This document shows positions 26,848 through 36,550 of a DNA stretch of 62,427 nt, piece by piece. The notes beneath the pieces are model-generated. The model saw nothing but the letters and a program-made list of their open reading frames with translations, ran no database searches and was not told the origin of the DNA. Both the position numbers and the translations under genes were made by a program. The DNA is from Alistipes sp. Marseille-P5061 (GTDB taxonomy: Bacteria > Bacteroidota > Bacteroidia > Bacteroidales > Rikenellaceae), in contig NZ_LT985749.1 of NCBI RefSeq assembly GCF_900290115.1, positions 176,302 to 238,728 on the forward strand, written 5' to 3'. Positions within the stretch are counted from its first letter, which is position 1, and each line of letters begins with the position of its first letter.

Positions 26848-28155
26848 CTACGCGCGCTTGATGCGCTCGACGGCAGCCGCCACGTCGGCATAGAGCCGCT
26901 CGAGGTCGATGCCCTCTATCTGCCGCTTCTCGACAACGACGCGGCCGTCGACCACCACCGTCTCGACATCCGACGCCTTGCCGCAGTAGACCAGGTTGCC
27001 CACCAGGTCGTGGACGGGCTGCAGGTGGGGCTTCCGGAGGTCGACCACCACCACGTCGGCCAGCGCTCCGGGGCGCAGCACCCCCAGGAGGCCCTCCAGA
27101 CCGAAGGCGCGGGCGCCGTTGACGGTTGCCATGCGCAGCGCCTCGTAGGCCGGCAGCGCGCAGGGGTCGCCCGTATAGGATTTCTGGAGGAAGGATGCCG
27201 TGCGCAGCTCCTCCCACATGTCGAGGTCGTTGTTCGAGCAGGTGCCGTCGGTGGCCACCGTCACGCAGGCCCCGGCCTTGCGCAGCCGCTCGACGGGGGC
27301 CACGCCGCTCGAGATTTTCATGTTGCTCTGCGGGTTGTGCGAGACGACGACGCGCCGCTCGACGAGCGTGCGCAGGTCGTCGTCGGTCAGATGGACACAG
27401 TGCGCGGCGATGAGCCGCTCGTCGAGCAGCCCGAGGCGGTCGAGGTGTTCGACGGGCGTGCAGCCGAAGCGTTCGCCGATGATGCGCACCTCGTCGCGGG
27501 TCTCCGCCACGTGGGTCATCATCCGCAGGCCGAGGCGGTCGGCCAACTTGCGGCCCCGCAGCAGGTTCTCGGGCGAGACGGTGTAGGCCGAGTGGGGCGC
27601 CACGGCAATCTGCACGCGCAAGCTGCCGGCAGCGGCCGCCGCAGCGCGCTCAATCTGCGGAAAGACCTCGTCGATGTTGCTGTCGAAGTAGTTGCAGCCC
27701 AGCATCGCGCGGATGCCCATCCGCTCGGCCACCTCGACGCAGCGGTCCTCGTGGTAGTACATGTCGACGAACGAGGTGACACCCCCGAGCAGCATCTCGA
27801 CGATGCCCAGCGTCATGCCCAGCGCCACGTCGTCGGCCGTCTGGCGCCCCTCGAAGGGCCAGATGTAGTCGTTGAGCCACTCCATGAGGGCGATGTCGTC
27901 GGCGTAGCCCCGCTGGAGCGTCATCGCCGCGTGGCAGTGGGTGTTGACCAGACCCGGCATGACCAGCTTGCCGCGGCAGTCGAAGAGCCGCGCGTCGGGA
28001 TGCGCCGCCAGGAACTCGTCGGCGCCGGCATCTCCGGCCTCGACCCGCTCGATGCGGTTGCCGACGATGCCGACCCAGCCCGTGAAGTATTTCGGTGCGT
28101 CCGCCTCCGCCGTCATGGGCAGCACGGTCGCGTTTCGGAAGAGAATCGATGTCAT
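26848..28155 (-). CDS. Amidohydrolase, MTA/SAH deaminase-like
   Basis: Zinc or iron amidohydrolase of 435 aa in the TrzN/AtzA/MtaD group. H73 and H75 (NTHCHAAMT) start the metal site. Other ligands are His in THVAETRDE and AHCVHLTDDDL, and Asp in VATDGTCSNNDLDMWEEL. VAPHSAYTVSPE is a family hallmark. Family members deaminate 5-methylthioadenosine, S-adenosylhomocysteine or related adenosines. A purine-related substrate would suit a genome that recycles adenosyl compounds, but the exact one is not predictable. It lies downstream of the DUF1573 gene with a 140-base gap. Confidence 0.88.
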   Translation of the reverse strand: MTSILFRNATVLPMTAEADAPKYFTGWVGIVGNRIERVEAGDAGADEFLAAHPDARLFDCRGKLVMPGLVNTHCHAAMTLQRGYADDIALMEWLNDYIWPFEGRQTADDVALGMTLGIVEMLLGGVTSFVDMYYHEDRCVEVAERMGIRAMLGCNYFDSNIDEVFPQIERAAAAAAGSLRVQIAVAPHSAYTVSPENLLRGRKLADRLGLRMMTHVAETRDEVRIIGERFGCTPVEHLDRLGLLDERLIAAHCVHLTDDDLRTLVERRVVVSHNPQSNMKISSGVAPVERLRKAGACVTVATDGTCSNNDLDMWEELRTASFLQKSYTGDPCALPAYEALRMATVNGARAFGLEGLLGVLRPGALADVVVVDLRKPHLQPVHDLVGNLVYCGKASDVETVVVDGRVVVEKRQIEGIDLERLYADVAAAVERIKRA

Positions 28156-28295
28156 AAAAAAGATTGTTGCTTAGGTGTTTCGCGCCCGGCCCCGCTGCGG
28201 ACTTCGGACGACATACCCGGGCGGTTGCGCGTCCGGGTATGGTTGACTGCGCCGGGATGCGGAGGCTCTGTCGCCGCGTGTCCCGACAGAGGGAG

Positions 28296-28805
28296 CTACT
28301 CCTCCTCTTCGTCGTCGTAGGAGCTTCCCTGCACCGTGATGACGGTGCGCCCCTCGGTCGAATTGGAGTAGACCTGGATGACCTTGTAGAAGGTTCCGGG
28401 CTCGCTCTTGTAGGGTTCGTAGGTAATCCGAATCACCCCCGTGCCGCCGGGCGGGATGGGGCGCTTCGAATAGCTCGCCTTGAGGCACGAGCACGAGGTG
28501 AAGACCCGCGTGACAACGAGCGGCACCGTACCCTCGTTCTCGACGACGAAGTCGTGCACCAAATCGCTGCCGCGGCGCGGCACGCGGCCGAAGTCATAGA
28601 CCGACTCCTCGAGCCGCAGCAGCGCACCGCCCTGCTGTGCCGAGCCATTCCGCCGTTCGCGGCGCGAGGGGTTTTCCCCCTTTTTCGGGGAGCTCTCCGC
28701 CACGGCATCCCGCTGCGAGCGCTCCGCCGCGCCGGCGGTCCGGCCGACGGCCTGTCCCGTTGCCAGGAGCAGGCACCCGATGCATGTCCAAACAAATTTG
28801 CGCAT
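28296..28805 (-). CDS. DUF1573 domain protein
   Basis: Exported protein of 169 aa with an N-terminal signal (residues 1 to about 24, or a lipobox-like IGCLL). A low-complexity basic linker (about 28-60) leads to the DUF1573 Ig-like domain (about 65-160). This shows ESVYDFGRVPRRGSDLVHDF and TSCSCLKASYSKRPIPPGGTGVI, the family's Cys pair and PIPPG motif. The tail is DDEEEEE-like acidic. The DUF is widespread in Bacteroidetes envelopes without a known role. It sits at the end of the tamB-exbB-exbD-tonB gene run and may share its transcript. Confidence 0.87.
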   Translation of the reverse strand: MRKFVWTCIGCLLLATGQAVGRTAGAAERSQRDAVAESSPKKGENPSRRERRNGSAQQGGALLRLEESVYDFGRVPRRGSDLVHDFVVENEGTVPLVVTRVFTSCSCLKASYSKRPIPPGGTGVIRITYEPYKSEPGTFYKVIQVYSNSTEGRTVITVQGSSYDDEEEE

Positions 28806-28951
28806 AGTGTTTCTCTTTTTCCGGGAGTCCCCTCTGAGGGGCTCCCCTCCGGAGTCTTCTCCGCTTCCGCAGCTCGGCCCGCGGCCTCCGTTGCCGGCGG
28901 GTCTGCCTCGTCGGAGGGGCGGCCGCTTATCGGCTCCGCCCCCGCCGGCGG

Positions 28952-29641
28952 CTACTCCATGCGGAAGACGTAGGTGATTGTGCCGCCCTGCACCGCCGCA
29001 CGGTTCTCCGTGAAGCGCGCCTTGCGGGCCGCCTCGAGGGCCGCGGCCACCAGTGCCGGGTCGCTTTCGGTCGACCCCTTGGGCTCGTACGAGGCCCCCG
29101 TCACATTGCCTTTGGGGCCAACGGTCACGCGAATCACGATTTTACCGCTCTTGTTGCCCGGATAGACGGGTTTGGGCAGCGCCCCCACCAGGCCGCGTCC
29201 CTGCAACCCCTTGTCGAGCTGGTCGAGGCCGTCGACGTCGAGTCCCGGACCCTTGCCGCTCGCCTTGTCCTCACCCTTCGGAGCGCGGGGATTGCCCGCA
29301 TTCTCGGGCTCGTCGGCCCCGCCCTTGTTCATCCGGAAGAGCGCCCGGGGGTTGGGTGTCTGCGTCACCTCGTCCTTGCCGCTCACGCGGGCCGTCTGCT
29401 CGACGGGAGCCGCCTCGTCGTGCATGCGCGGCTCGGTGGCCCGCCGCACCGGAGGACGCTGCGGCTCGGGCTCGGGAGGCTCCGTGAAGTCGATGACAAT
29501 CGTATCACCGGGCTTCTCCTCGATATGCCGGAAGTCGAACGACACGAGCGCGAACGCAACGACGAGCAGCAGCGCGTAGCACAGCGCCGCCATCGTCGCC
29601 CACCTGCGGGGGGACCGGTCGTTCGGGTCGTAATAATACAT
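28952..29641 (-). CDS. tonB: TonB-family energy transducer
   Basis: Transmits proton-motive force from ExbB/ExbD to outer-membrane transporters. The 229-aa protein has one N-terminal membrane anchor (about 17-36, ALCYALLLVVAFALVSF). A Pro/Glu-rich periplasmic stretch (EPPEPEPQRPPVRR) and a Gly/Lys-rich linker follow. The C-terminal TonB-like domain runs from about 155 (YPGNKSGKIVIRVTVGPKGNVTGA, then AALEAARKARFTENR). It is directly downstream of exbD with an 85-base gap. Confidence 0.9.
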   Translation of the reverse strand: MYYYDPNDRSPRRWATMAALCYALLLVVAFALVSFDFRHIEEKPGDTIVIDFTEPPEPEPQRPPVRRATEPRMHDEAAPVEQTARVSGKDEVTQTPNPRALFRMNKGGADEPENAGNPRAPKGEDKASGKGPGLDVDGLDQLDKGLQGRGLVGALPKPVYPGNKSGKIVIRVTVGPKGNVTGASYEPKGSTESDPALVAAALEAARKARFTENRAAVQGGTITYVFRME

Positions 29642-29726
29642 CTTCTCTGTTGCGTTTCAAAATCCAGGTCTCCGCCCGGCGGCATGCGCCGCTCCTGCGC
29701 AGCGGGCCGCCGCGAAGACCGCCCTC

Positions 29727-30131
29727 CTAGCGCGGTGTCGTGGCCAGGATGAGCTTGTACTTGTTGTCCTTGGCGATGTTCATCACCTTCACCACCTCGT
29801 CGACGGCCACCGTCTTGTCGCAGTGGAGCGATACGGTGGGCTCCTCCTGACCCTCGAGGCGCGTGGAGAGCGCCCGCTCGACCCCTTCGATGGAACCCAC
29901 GTCCTGCAGCTCGACGTAGTAGCGGTAGCCGTGGCCCGTGTCCTGAATCGACACGGTGGTCATCGCCTTGTCCTTCAGCTGGTTGGAGCTCTTGGGGAGC
30001 ATCAGCTTGAGGGCGTTGGGGTTGATGAGCGTCGTGGCTATCAGCAGGAAGAGCAGCAGCAGGAACATCAGGTCGGTCATCGACGATGCCGAGAAGCTCT
30101 TGTCAACCTTGGAACCGTGTTTGATTGCCAT
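29727..30131 (-). CDS. exbD: Biopolymer transport protein ExbD/TolR
   Basis: Inner-membrane motor component of 134 aa. It has a single membrane helix at about 23-42 (MTDLMFLLLLFLLIATTLI) containing the Asp of the proton path (SSMTDLMF), then a periplasmic domain with VSLHCDKTVAVDEVVKVMNIA. It lies six bases after exbB. Confidence 0.93.
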   Translation of the reverse strand: MAIKHGSKVDKSFSASSMTDLMFLLLLFLLIATTLINPNALKLMLPKSSNQLKDKAMTTVSIQDTGHGYRYYVELQDVGSIEGVERALSTRLEGQEEPTVSLHCDKTVAVDEVVKVMNIAKDNKYKLILATTPR

Positions 30132-30137
30132 GGCGCA

Positions 30138-30812
30138 CTATTTTTGAACGGGTTGGTTAAGGATGTCCATGAAGGCAATCGAGTTGGCCTCCATCTGGAA
30201 GACCAGCTTCTCGATGCGCGCCACCAGGTAGTTGTAGCCGAAGTAGGCCGGGATGCCGACGATGAGGCCCATCACCGTGGTGACCATCGCCACATACATG
30301 CCGCTCGAGAGCAGGCCGAGGTCCACCGTGCCACCCGCGGCCGACATGTCCATGAAGGTCTGCACCATGCCGAGCACCGTGCCGAGGAAGCCAATCATCG
30401 GGGCGCCGCCGGCGATGGTCGCCAGGAAGGGAAGGCCGTTCTCGAGCTTCGAGACCTCGAGGTTGGCCACATTCTCGATGGCCGTCTGCACGTCGCCCAT
30501 CGGCCGTCCGATGCGCTCGATGCCCTTCTCAATCATGCGGGCAATGGGGGTATCGGTCTTCTTGCAGAGGTTGACCGCCACGGCAATCTTGCCGTCCGAG
30601 ATATAGTCGCGAATCCGGTTCATGAAGTTCATGTCGAGCACCGAGGCCTTGCGGATGGCGAGGAAACGCTCCACGAAGATGAAAATCGTCACGCCGCCCA
30701 GTGCCAGCAGAGGCCACATCAGCCAGCCGCCCTTGGTGAACAGGGTCCACAATCCCATGCGGGTCTCTTCGCTCGCAGCCACCGCTTCGGCAGCCTGTAA
30801 AAAAGTCATCAT
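30138..30812 (-). CDS. exbB: MotA/TolQ/ExbB proton channel protein
   Basis: Inner-membrane channel of the ExbB-ExbD-TonB motor, 224 aa, with three membrane helices at about 25-47, 125-148 and 165-188. Family signatures are LPFLATIAGGAPMIGFLGTVLGMVQTF and VAMVTTVMGLIVGIPAYFGYN. It starts 17 bases after tamB ends, so it is probably in the same operon. Confidence 0.94.
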   Translation of the reverse strand: MMTFLQAAEAVAASEETRMGLWTLFTKGGWLMWPLLALGGVTIFIFVERFLAIRKASVLDMNFMNRIRDYISDGKIAVAVNLCKKTDTPIARMIEKGIERIGRPMGDVQTAIENVANLEVSKLENGLPFLATIAGGAPMIGFLGTVLGMVQTFMDMSAAGGTVDLGLLSSGMYVAMVTTVMGLIVGIPAYFGYNYLVARIEKLVFQMEANSIAFMDILNQPVQK

Positions 30813-30829
30813 AACGTCGTTTTTTGTTT

Positions 30830-33800
30830 TTATTTGTTGTTTGAGTTCTCCGTATTGTACTCGTCGTCCGCCGTTGCAAGCGGCTCCGCACCGGCGGCGG
30901 CCGCCTCCGGCTGCTCCTGCCCGGCCTGACGCCGGCGCTCCCGTTCGGCGCGGCGCTCCTCGCGGCGGGCCCGGCGCTTGCGGTTGATGAAGCGCTCCTT
31001 GACCCGCTGGCGGAAGTCGCGGAAGTTATTGAAATCCTCCTTGAAGTAGACGCCCAGGCCGTACTCCTGCAGACCCTGGTTCTCGTCGAAGCGGTCGATG
31101 GTCTGCGTGAAGAGCTTCAGGCGCAAGGCACCCGAGCGGTCGATGAGGTAGGTCACATAGGCCTCGCCCATGAAGTTGGACATGGCGTTGTTGTTGACCG
31201 CCTGCTTGTTGTCGATGATGTAGTTGCCCTCCAGCTCGACGAACAGACGGTTGTTGATGAGGCTCTTCGAGAGGCCGAAATCGACCTCGTCGCTCGTCAG
31301 CTCCGACTTGGGCCGGTAGCGGATGACCAGGTTGTAGTCGTCGGCCGAGAGCCAGTTGCTGAGCTGGTTGGTCAGGAATTCGAGCCCCGTGGCGGCCGAC
31401 ACCGAGGCGCCCATGTTGCTCCCGGCGGCCGAATTTTCGGCCATGAAGCTGTTGAAGAGCAGCAGGTAGAGGAACTGCATGTCAACCGACTCGGGGGTGC
31501 TGAGCGCATTGGCGATGATGCTCTGCATCTCGGGGTCGACACCCGGCACGCGCACGTCGAAGCCGATGGCCGGGTTGGTCAGCCGGTCACCCAGATGGAT
31601 GACGCACTCGACCGGCACGGAGCGGTCGCCGGCCACGTCGGCCGTACCCTGCAGCAGCGGCTGGAGCGAGGCCTTGACCTTGTAGACGGCATCGATGTCG
31701 AGCATCGCGTCGGTCGGCGCTCCGGTCCACTGAATCGTCGAGCCGTTCTCGATGACGAACTTCTTGTTGATGAGGTTCTCGAGCGAGAAGAGGTAGCTTC
31801 CCTCCAGAATCGTATAGTCGCCGTACATCTCGAAGATGCCCGAGCGGGGGTTAATCTGCAGGTTGAGCGTACCCTCGCCGCGGGCCCGCACGGCATTGCC
31901 CGACACGGTCAGCTCGACCTCGGTGTTGGGGCGCACGTCGAGTGCCAGCGAGATGTTCATCTGTCCCGGCGTGGCGCTCTTCTTGCGCTGCTTGCGCTCG
32001 AAGCTCAGCTTCTTGAGCTCGACGGTCGTGAGTGTATCGGTGGCGGCGGGCTCGACGAAGGTGACGAAGTTGGCCGCCGAGATGTTCGACTTGCCCGAAA
32101 GGGGCATGAAGAAGGAGGAGCTGCCGGCCGTCGTCGCCGTCACGTCCATGTTGACGCCCAGCTTGTCGCCCCGAATCCGGGCGCGGCCCGAGGCGTAGAC
32201 CTTGCCGTAGAAGAGGTCGTTGTCGCGGCTCGAGGTGTTGAGCACGAGCATCTGCTCGGGCGTGACGCGCAGGTCGTAGGCGATGTTGGTCACGTGGCCC
32301 AAATCGAGGCTGAAGTCGAGCGAGCCGCGGTTGCCCTCGCTGTCGAGCACCGTGGCGTTTTTGGCGCTGAAGAGGCTGTTCTTCACCTCGAGCGTCACGT
32401 CGGGCACCGTGTAGGTCACCTGCGTGAAGTCGACCGTGGTCGAGAGCCCCGAGGCGTGAATCGCCCCCGAGAGTTCGCCGTCGCGGCCGCGCCCCGTCAG
32501 GACGAGGTCCAGATTGGCCAGACCGCGCGTGCGGGAGATGACCCCCGTGAGCACGGGGTCGAGCAGCCCCATGTCGAGGCTGTCGATGCGCATGCGGGCG
32601 TAGTAGCGCCGCTGCGAGGGGGCGTAGAAGCCCCTCACGAGCGTGTCGCCCTTGATGCGGTTGGCCACCGTCAGCCCCGCGCGGTTGCGCTGGAAGTCCC
32701 ACTGCGAGGTCAGCCGCATGGGAGGGGCCGGGATGTCGTTCACCTCGAGGCTGTCGAGCTGGATGTCGGCCGTGAACTGACCGTCGCGCAGCACCGACTT
32801 CATCACCGCGAAGCCGTCCGTGCGCCCCTCGACGACGTAGCCCATGCGGTCGGCGAACTGCGTCAGGGGGGCCAGGTCGAAGTTGCGCAGACGGAGCGTG
32901 AGCGAGTCGTCGCGGCTGCGCGAGGCGATGCCGTTGAGCGCCAGCACCTGCTCGTCGTTGCGCACGTAGAAGCGGTCGATGACCACGCGCGTGGTGTCGA
33001 ACTGGATGTTGCGGGCCAGGATGCGCCACATCTTGTCGCCGCGGACGATGCGCGAGGGGAGAATCCTCAGACCGACGACCCGTCCCGAGGGGCCGTGCTC
33101 GTCGGCAATCGAGGCGCGGACGCTCAGCTGGCCCGAGAAGCGGCGCGTCGTGTCGGAGAATCCCGTCGAGAGCTGGACGTCGCCCTGCCGCGCGCCGCCC
33201 GTCACCGAGAGGTTGGGCAGATGGAGCATGCCGAGGTAGAGGTCCTCGGCCGAGGCGTAGAGCGTGAGCGAGTCACCGCGGTTCGAGGCGTTGACGTTGA
33301 GCCGCGTGGCCAGCATGCGGCGCCGCTCGATGTAGTCCGAAGTGGCCCGGAAGGAGAGCTGGTCGCTCGCCGGGTTGAAGAGCAGCTGGAGTTTCGAGCC
33401 GTCGGCCACCTGCAGCCCCTCGGAGATGGCGTCCATCACCGGATTGATGTTGCGGATGCTGACCGACAGCAGCGAATAGTCGTTGGCCAGGGCGATTTTC
33501 CGCTCGGCGGCGCCTTCGCGCACCCGGGCGTCGTGGAGCATCGGCAGGTAGCGGGCCGCACTCTCGCGCAGGTAGGCGAAGACCTCGCGGTAGCTGGTCT
33601 TGCTGCGGAAGGTGGCGTCGGCGAAGTCCGAGCGCAGTTCGACGAACTTGCTCGTGGGCGAGTTCTCGCCCGTCACCGAGACGTTCTTGGCCGTGAGCGA
33701 CTTGTCGTTGTAGCGGTAGGTGGCGTCGAGCACCTGGATGCGGCCGTTCAGGTCGTCGAGCGAGCGGCCGCCCGCGCGGGCCACCACGCGCGCCGAGAGC

Positions 33801-35431
33801 TGCGAGATGGAGTCGCGCCGGTTGAGGTGCAGCGCTGCAAGGTCGGCCCGATGGAGCTCCATCACGAAGTCGTAGCGGGGCGTTCCGTCGTTCAGGTCGA
33901 CCAGTCCGAGGAAGTCGAAGTTGAGGTTGGGGTCGCGCGCGAAGATGCGGCCGTCGAACTCCTTGTTGCGCAGCCGGCCGTCGAGGCGCACGTCGTTGTA
34001 GGTGTAGCCCTTGAATTCGAGCTGGGCGATGTTGCCGAGCACCTCGGCGTCGGCAAAGCCGCGGCCGATGGCGCCGTCGACACGGGCCGTGAGGGTCGTG
34101 CTGCCCAGCAGCTGCTCCTTGCCCAGCAGCTTGCCGAGGCTGAACGAGCGAACGCGCACGCTGCCCGTCACCTGACGGCGGCCCGCACGCAGGGGCTTCA
34201 TCGCCAGGCGGCCCGAGAGACGCCCCAGCGGCGTGCGGAGCTGCGTGCGGAGGTCGAACAGCGAGAGGGTTCCGCGGAAGCTCCCCGCCAGGTCGATGCG
34301 ACCCGTGCGGCCGAGCATGGCGACCGTCTGCGGCGGGAGCTCCGTCCGCGCGAAGGAGGCGGCCAGCGACCTGAGCGAGCGGGCCGAGGTGGCCAGGCGC
34401 TGCACGTTGACGTCGAAATGCGTCGAGGCGATGTCGGGAAGCCCCTTGACCGTGGCGCTGCCCATCAGGGTCGTACCCCCGACGTCGAGGCTGCGGATGC
34501 GGGTCTGGAAATCGGCAACCGTACCCGAGGCGTCGAGCTCGACGTCCGAAAAGAGCATCTTCCACTGCCGCAGCTTGGGGGCGAAGTAGGCCAAATCGTC
34601 GCTCGAGAGCTTCGAGCGGCGGAAGGCGGCGTCGATTTGCACCGAATCGACGAACCACTTGTAGTCGTTCCACGAGTTGCCCACCAGCGCGATGCGGGGA
34701 ATCTCAAGCTGCGAGCGGGGCGTTCGGATGGTCGTCTGCTCGAAGCCGATGCAGCCGGTGGTCAGGTAGAACGAACCCGTAAGGTTTTCGATGCGGAAGC
34801 CGCTCCGCTCGGTGGCCGAGAGGCTCTCGAAATCGGTATGGATGACCGAGCCGTCGATGGTCAGGTCGCGGGCCACGGTCGCAAGGTCGTAGATGTGCAG
34901 GTGCGAGAAGTCGATGCCGTATTCGGGGTTGCGGTGCTCGAGCCGTTCGAGGCAGAACTCCATCCCCTCGATGGCCGCGTCGTGAATCGTCAGTTTGAAT
35001 TCGCCCTTCTTCTTGCGGTCGGGATTGCTCAGCCGCTCGACCACCTGCTTGATGTTCATCTCGCCGTCGGGCGTCTCGTGCAGGCAGAGCTTCGCCCCCT
35101 CGATGCGGGCGCGGCTCAGCACGATGCCCTCGCTGAAGAGGCCGAAGCCCGTGACGAAGGCCTCGGCGCGCCCCGCATAGAGCAGCGTATCGTGCTGGAA
35201 ATCCTCGACGTAGAAGCCCTGCACGCGCACCCGGCTGAAGAGCCCGATGTCCACGCGGTCGATGGCGACCTTCGTTCCGAGCTTCTCGCTGACGAGCGTC
35301 ACGGCCTTCCGGACCACGAAGTTCTGCACGGCCGGGATGTCGAGCAGCAGCGAGAGCAGCAAAGGCAGAAAGAGCAGCAGCAGAACTGCTGCCGAGAGCA
35401 CCTTTCCCAATATTTTCATACCTTTGCGCAT
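30830..35431 (-). CDS. tamB: Translocation/assembly module TamB-like protein
   Basis: Very large periplasm-spanning protein (about 1533 aa) thought to bridge the two membranes for outer-membrane assembly and lipid transfer. It has one N-terminal membrane anchor (LSAAVLLLLFLPLLLSLLL) and a long repetitive beta-strand body. The C-terminal TamB/DUF490 domain shows YTILEGSYLFSLENLINKKFVIENGSTIQWTGAPTDAMLDI and LLFNSFMAE. A highly charged tail of about 50 residues (RRARREERRAERERRRQ) follows. I place the start at 35431 (MRKGMKILGK) because a -7 box overlaps the alternative start at 35452; 35419 is also possible. Linkage with exbB, exbD and tonB is notable. Confidence 0.9.
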   Translation of the reverse strand: MRKGMKILGKVLSAAVLLLLFLPLLLSLLLDIPAVQNFVVRKAVTLVSEKLGTKVAIDRVDIGLFSRVRVQGFYVEDFQHDTLLYAGRAEAFVTGFGLFSEGIVLSRARIEGAKLCLHETPDGEMNIKQVVERLSNPDRKKKGEFKLTIHDAAIEGMEFCLERLEHRNPEYGIDFSHLHIYDLATVARDLTIDGSVIHTDFESLSATERSGFRIENLTGSFYLTTGCIGFEQTTIRTPRSQLEIPRIALVGNSWNDYKWFVDSVQIDAAFRRSKLSSDDLAYFAPKLRQWKMLFSDVELDASGTVADFQTRIRSLDVGGTTLMGSATVKGLPDIASTHFDVNVQRLATSARSLRSLAASFARTELPPQTVAMLGRTGRIDLAGSFRGTLSLFDLRTQLRTPLGRLSGRLAMKPLRAGRRQVTGSVRVRSFSLGKLLGKEQLLGSTTLTARVDGAIGRGFADAEVLGNIAQLEFKGYTYNDVRLDGRLRNKEFDGRIFARDPNLNFDFLGLVDLNDGTPRYDFVMELHRADLAALHLNRRDSISQLSARVVARAGGRSLDDLNGRIQVLDATYRYNDKSLTAKNVSVTGENSPTSKFVELRSDFADATFRSKTSYREVFAYLRESAARYLPMLHDARVREGAAERKIALANDYSLLSVSIRNINPVMDAISEGLQVADGSKLQLLFNPASDQLSFRATSDYIERRRMLATRLNVNASNRGDSLTLYASAEDLYLGMLHLPNLSVTGGARQGDVQLSTGFSDTTRRFSGQLSVRASIADEHGPSGRVVGLRILPSRIVRGDKMWRILARNIQFDTTRVVIDRFYVRNDEQVLALNGIASRSRDDSLTLRLRNFDLAPLTQFADRMGYVVEGRTDGFAVMKSVLRDGQFTADIQLDSLEVNDIPAPPMRLTSQWDFQRNRAGLTVANRIKGDTLVRGFYAPSQRRYYARMRIDSLDMGLLDPVLTGVISRTRGLANLDLVLTGRGRDGELSGAIHASGLSTTVDFTQVTYTVPDVTLEVKNSLFSAKNATVLDSEGNRGSLDFSLDLGHVTNIAYDLRVTPEQMLVLNTSSRDNDLFYGKVYASGRARIRGDKLGVNMDVTATTAGSSSFFMPLSGKSNISAANFVTFVEPAATDTLTTVELKKLSFERKQRKKSATPGQMNISLALDVRPNTEVELTVSGNAVRARGEGTLNLQINPRSGIFEMYGDYTILEGSYLFSLENLINKKFVIENGSTIQWTGAPTDAMLDIDAVYKVKASLQPLLQGTADVAGDRSVPVECVIHLGDRLTNPAIGFDVRVPGVDPEMQSIIANALSTPESVDMQFLYLLLFNSFMAENSAAGSNMGASVSAATGLEFLTNQLSNWLSADDYNLVIRYRPKSELTSDEVDFGLSKSLINNRLFVELEGNYIIDNKQAVNNNAMSNFMGEAYVTYLIDRSGALRLKLFTQTIDRFDENQGLQEYGLGVYFKEDFNNFRDFRQRVKERFINRKRRARREERRAERERRRQAGQEQPEAAAAGAEPLATADDEYNTENSNNK

Positions 35432-35449
35432 TGAAAGTCGTTTAATCCG

Positions 35450-35467
35450 CAAATTTAACTATTTTTG
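35450..35467. promoter_or_regulatory. Overlapping divergent -7 boxes for tamB and tsaD
   Basis: TATTTTTG (plus, 35460-35467) lies 24 bases before tsaD. TAAATTTG (minus, 35457-35450) lies about 19 bases before the tamB start. The two boxes are two bases apart, so RNA polymerase binding for the two directions may be mutually exclusive. The -33 elements are weak. Confidence 0.6.
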
Positions 35468-35490
35468 CAATAAAATAACGAAATCAACCA

Positions 35491-36516
35491 ATGGATATTA
35501 CAATCTTAGGCATCGAATCCTCGTGCGACGACACCTCGGCGGCAGTCATCCGCGGCAACGTGCTGCTGTCGAATGTCATTGCGTCACAAGCCGTTCACAT
35601 CAAGTACGGAGGCGTGATTCCCGAGCTGGCCTCGCGCGCCCACCAGCAGAACATCGTTCCGGTGGTGGATACGGCGCTCAAGGAGGCCGGCATCACGGCC
35701 GACAAGCTCGATGCCATCGCCTTCACGCGCGGCCCCGGCCTGCTGGGTTCGCTGCTCGTGGGCGTTTCGTTCACCAAGGGGCTCTCCATCGCCCACAACA
35801 TCCCGATGGTGGAGGTCAACCACCTCCAGGGCCACATCCTTTCGCACTTCCTCGACCTGCCGGACCGCAAGCTGCCCCACCCCGACTTCCCGTTCCTCTG
35901 CCTGCTCGTCAGCGGCGGACACACGCAGATTGTCCGGGTGAACTCCCCGCTCGAGATGGAGATTGTCGGCACGACGATTGACGACGCCGCGGGTGAAGCC
36001 TTCGATAAGTGTGCCAAAGTGATGGGACTCCCCTATCCGGGCGGTCCGGTCATCGACCGTCTGGCCAAGGAGGGCGACCCCAAGGCCTTCCGCTTCGCAC
36101 GGCCCCACGTCGACGGCTTCGACTACTCCTTCTCGGGGCTGAAGACCTCGTTCCTCTACACGCTGCGCGACGCCGTGGCCCAGGACCCCGACTTCATCGA
36201 GAAGCACAAGGCCGACCTCTGCGCCTCGCTGCAGAGCACCGTCGTGAGCATCCTGCTCGACAAGCTCGTCAAGGCCGCCCGGGAGTACGACATCCGCGAC
36301 ATCGCCATCGCCGGCGGCGTCTCGGCCAACTCGGGGCTGCGCAACGGGATTGTCGAAGAGGGGCGCAAACGGGGCTGGCGCACCTTCCTGCCCGAGTTCA
36401 AGTTCACGACCGACAACGCGGCGATGATTGCCATGGCGGGACTCTACCGCTACCGCGCGGGGCTCTTCTCCTCGCTCGAGGTTTCGCCCGTGGCCCGGCT
36501 CGAGGAGCTGCTCTGA
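35491..36516 (+). CDS. tsaD: tRNA N6-adenosine threonylcarbamoyltransferase TsaD
   Basis: Catalytic subunit that installs t6A37 on ANN-decoding tRNAs. Kae1/TsaD motifs are seen: GIESSCDDTSAAV at 7-19, HIKYGGVIPELASRAH near 32, metal-binding HxxxH in VNHLQGHILSHF near 110, SGGHTQ near 140, and GGVSANSGLRN near 275. At 341 aa the length is normal. It is divergent from tamB. Confidence 0.97.
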   Translation: MDITILGIESSCDDTSAAVIRGNVLLSNVIASQAVHIKYGGVIPELASRAHQQNIVPVVDTALKEAGITADKLDAIAFTRGPGLLGSLLVGVSFTKGLSIAHNIPMVEVNHLQGHILSHFLDLPDRKLPHPDFPFLCLLVSGGHTQIVRVNSPLEMEIVGTTIDDAAGEAFDKCAKVMGLPYPGGPVIDRLAKEGDPKAFRFARPHVDGFDYSFSGLKTSFLYTLRDAVAQDPDFIEKHKADLCASLQSTVVSILLDKLVKAAREYDIRDIAIAGGVSANSGLRNGIVEEGRKRGWRTFLPEFKFTTDNAAMIAMAGLYRYRAGLFSSLEVSPVARLEELL

Positions 36517-36550
36517 GCCGGCAGCCGCTCTACGCAACGGATTCCAAGGA

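Noticed and set aside
31595..35434. A 1279-codon open frame antisense to tamB
   Set aside because: High GC and strong codon bias leave antisense frames open. The translation is Val/Arg/His-rich low complexity with no domain, and tamB itself is a clear gene.
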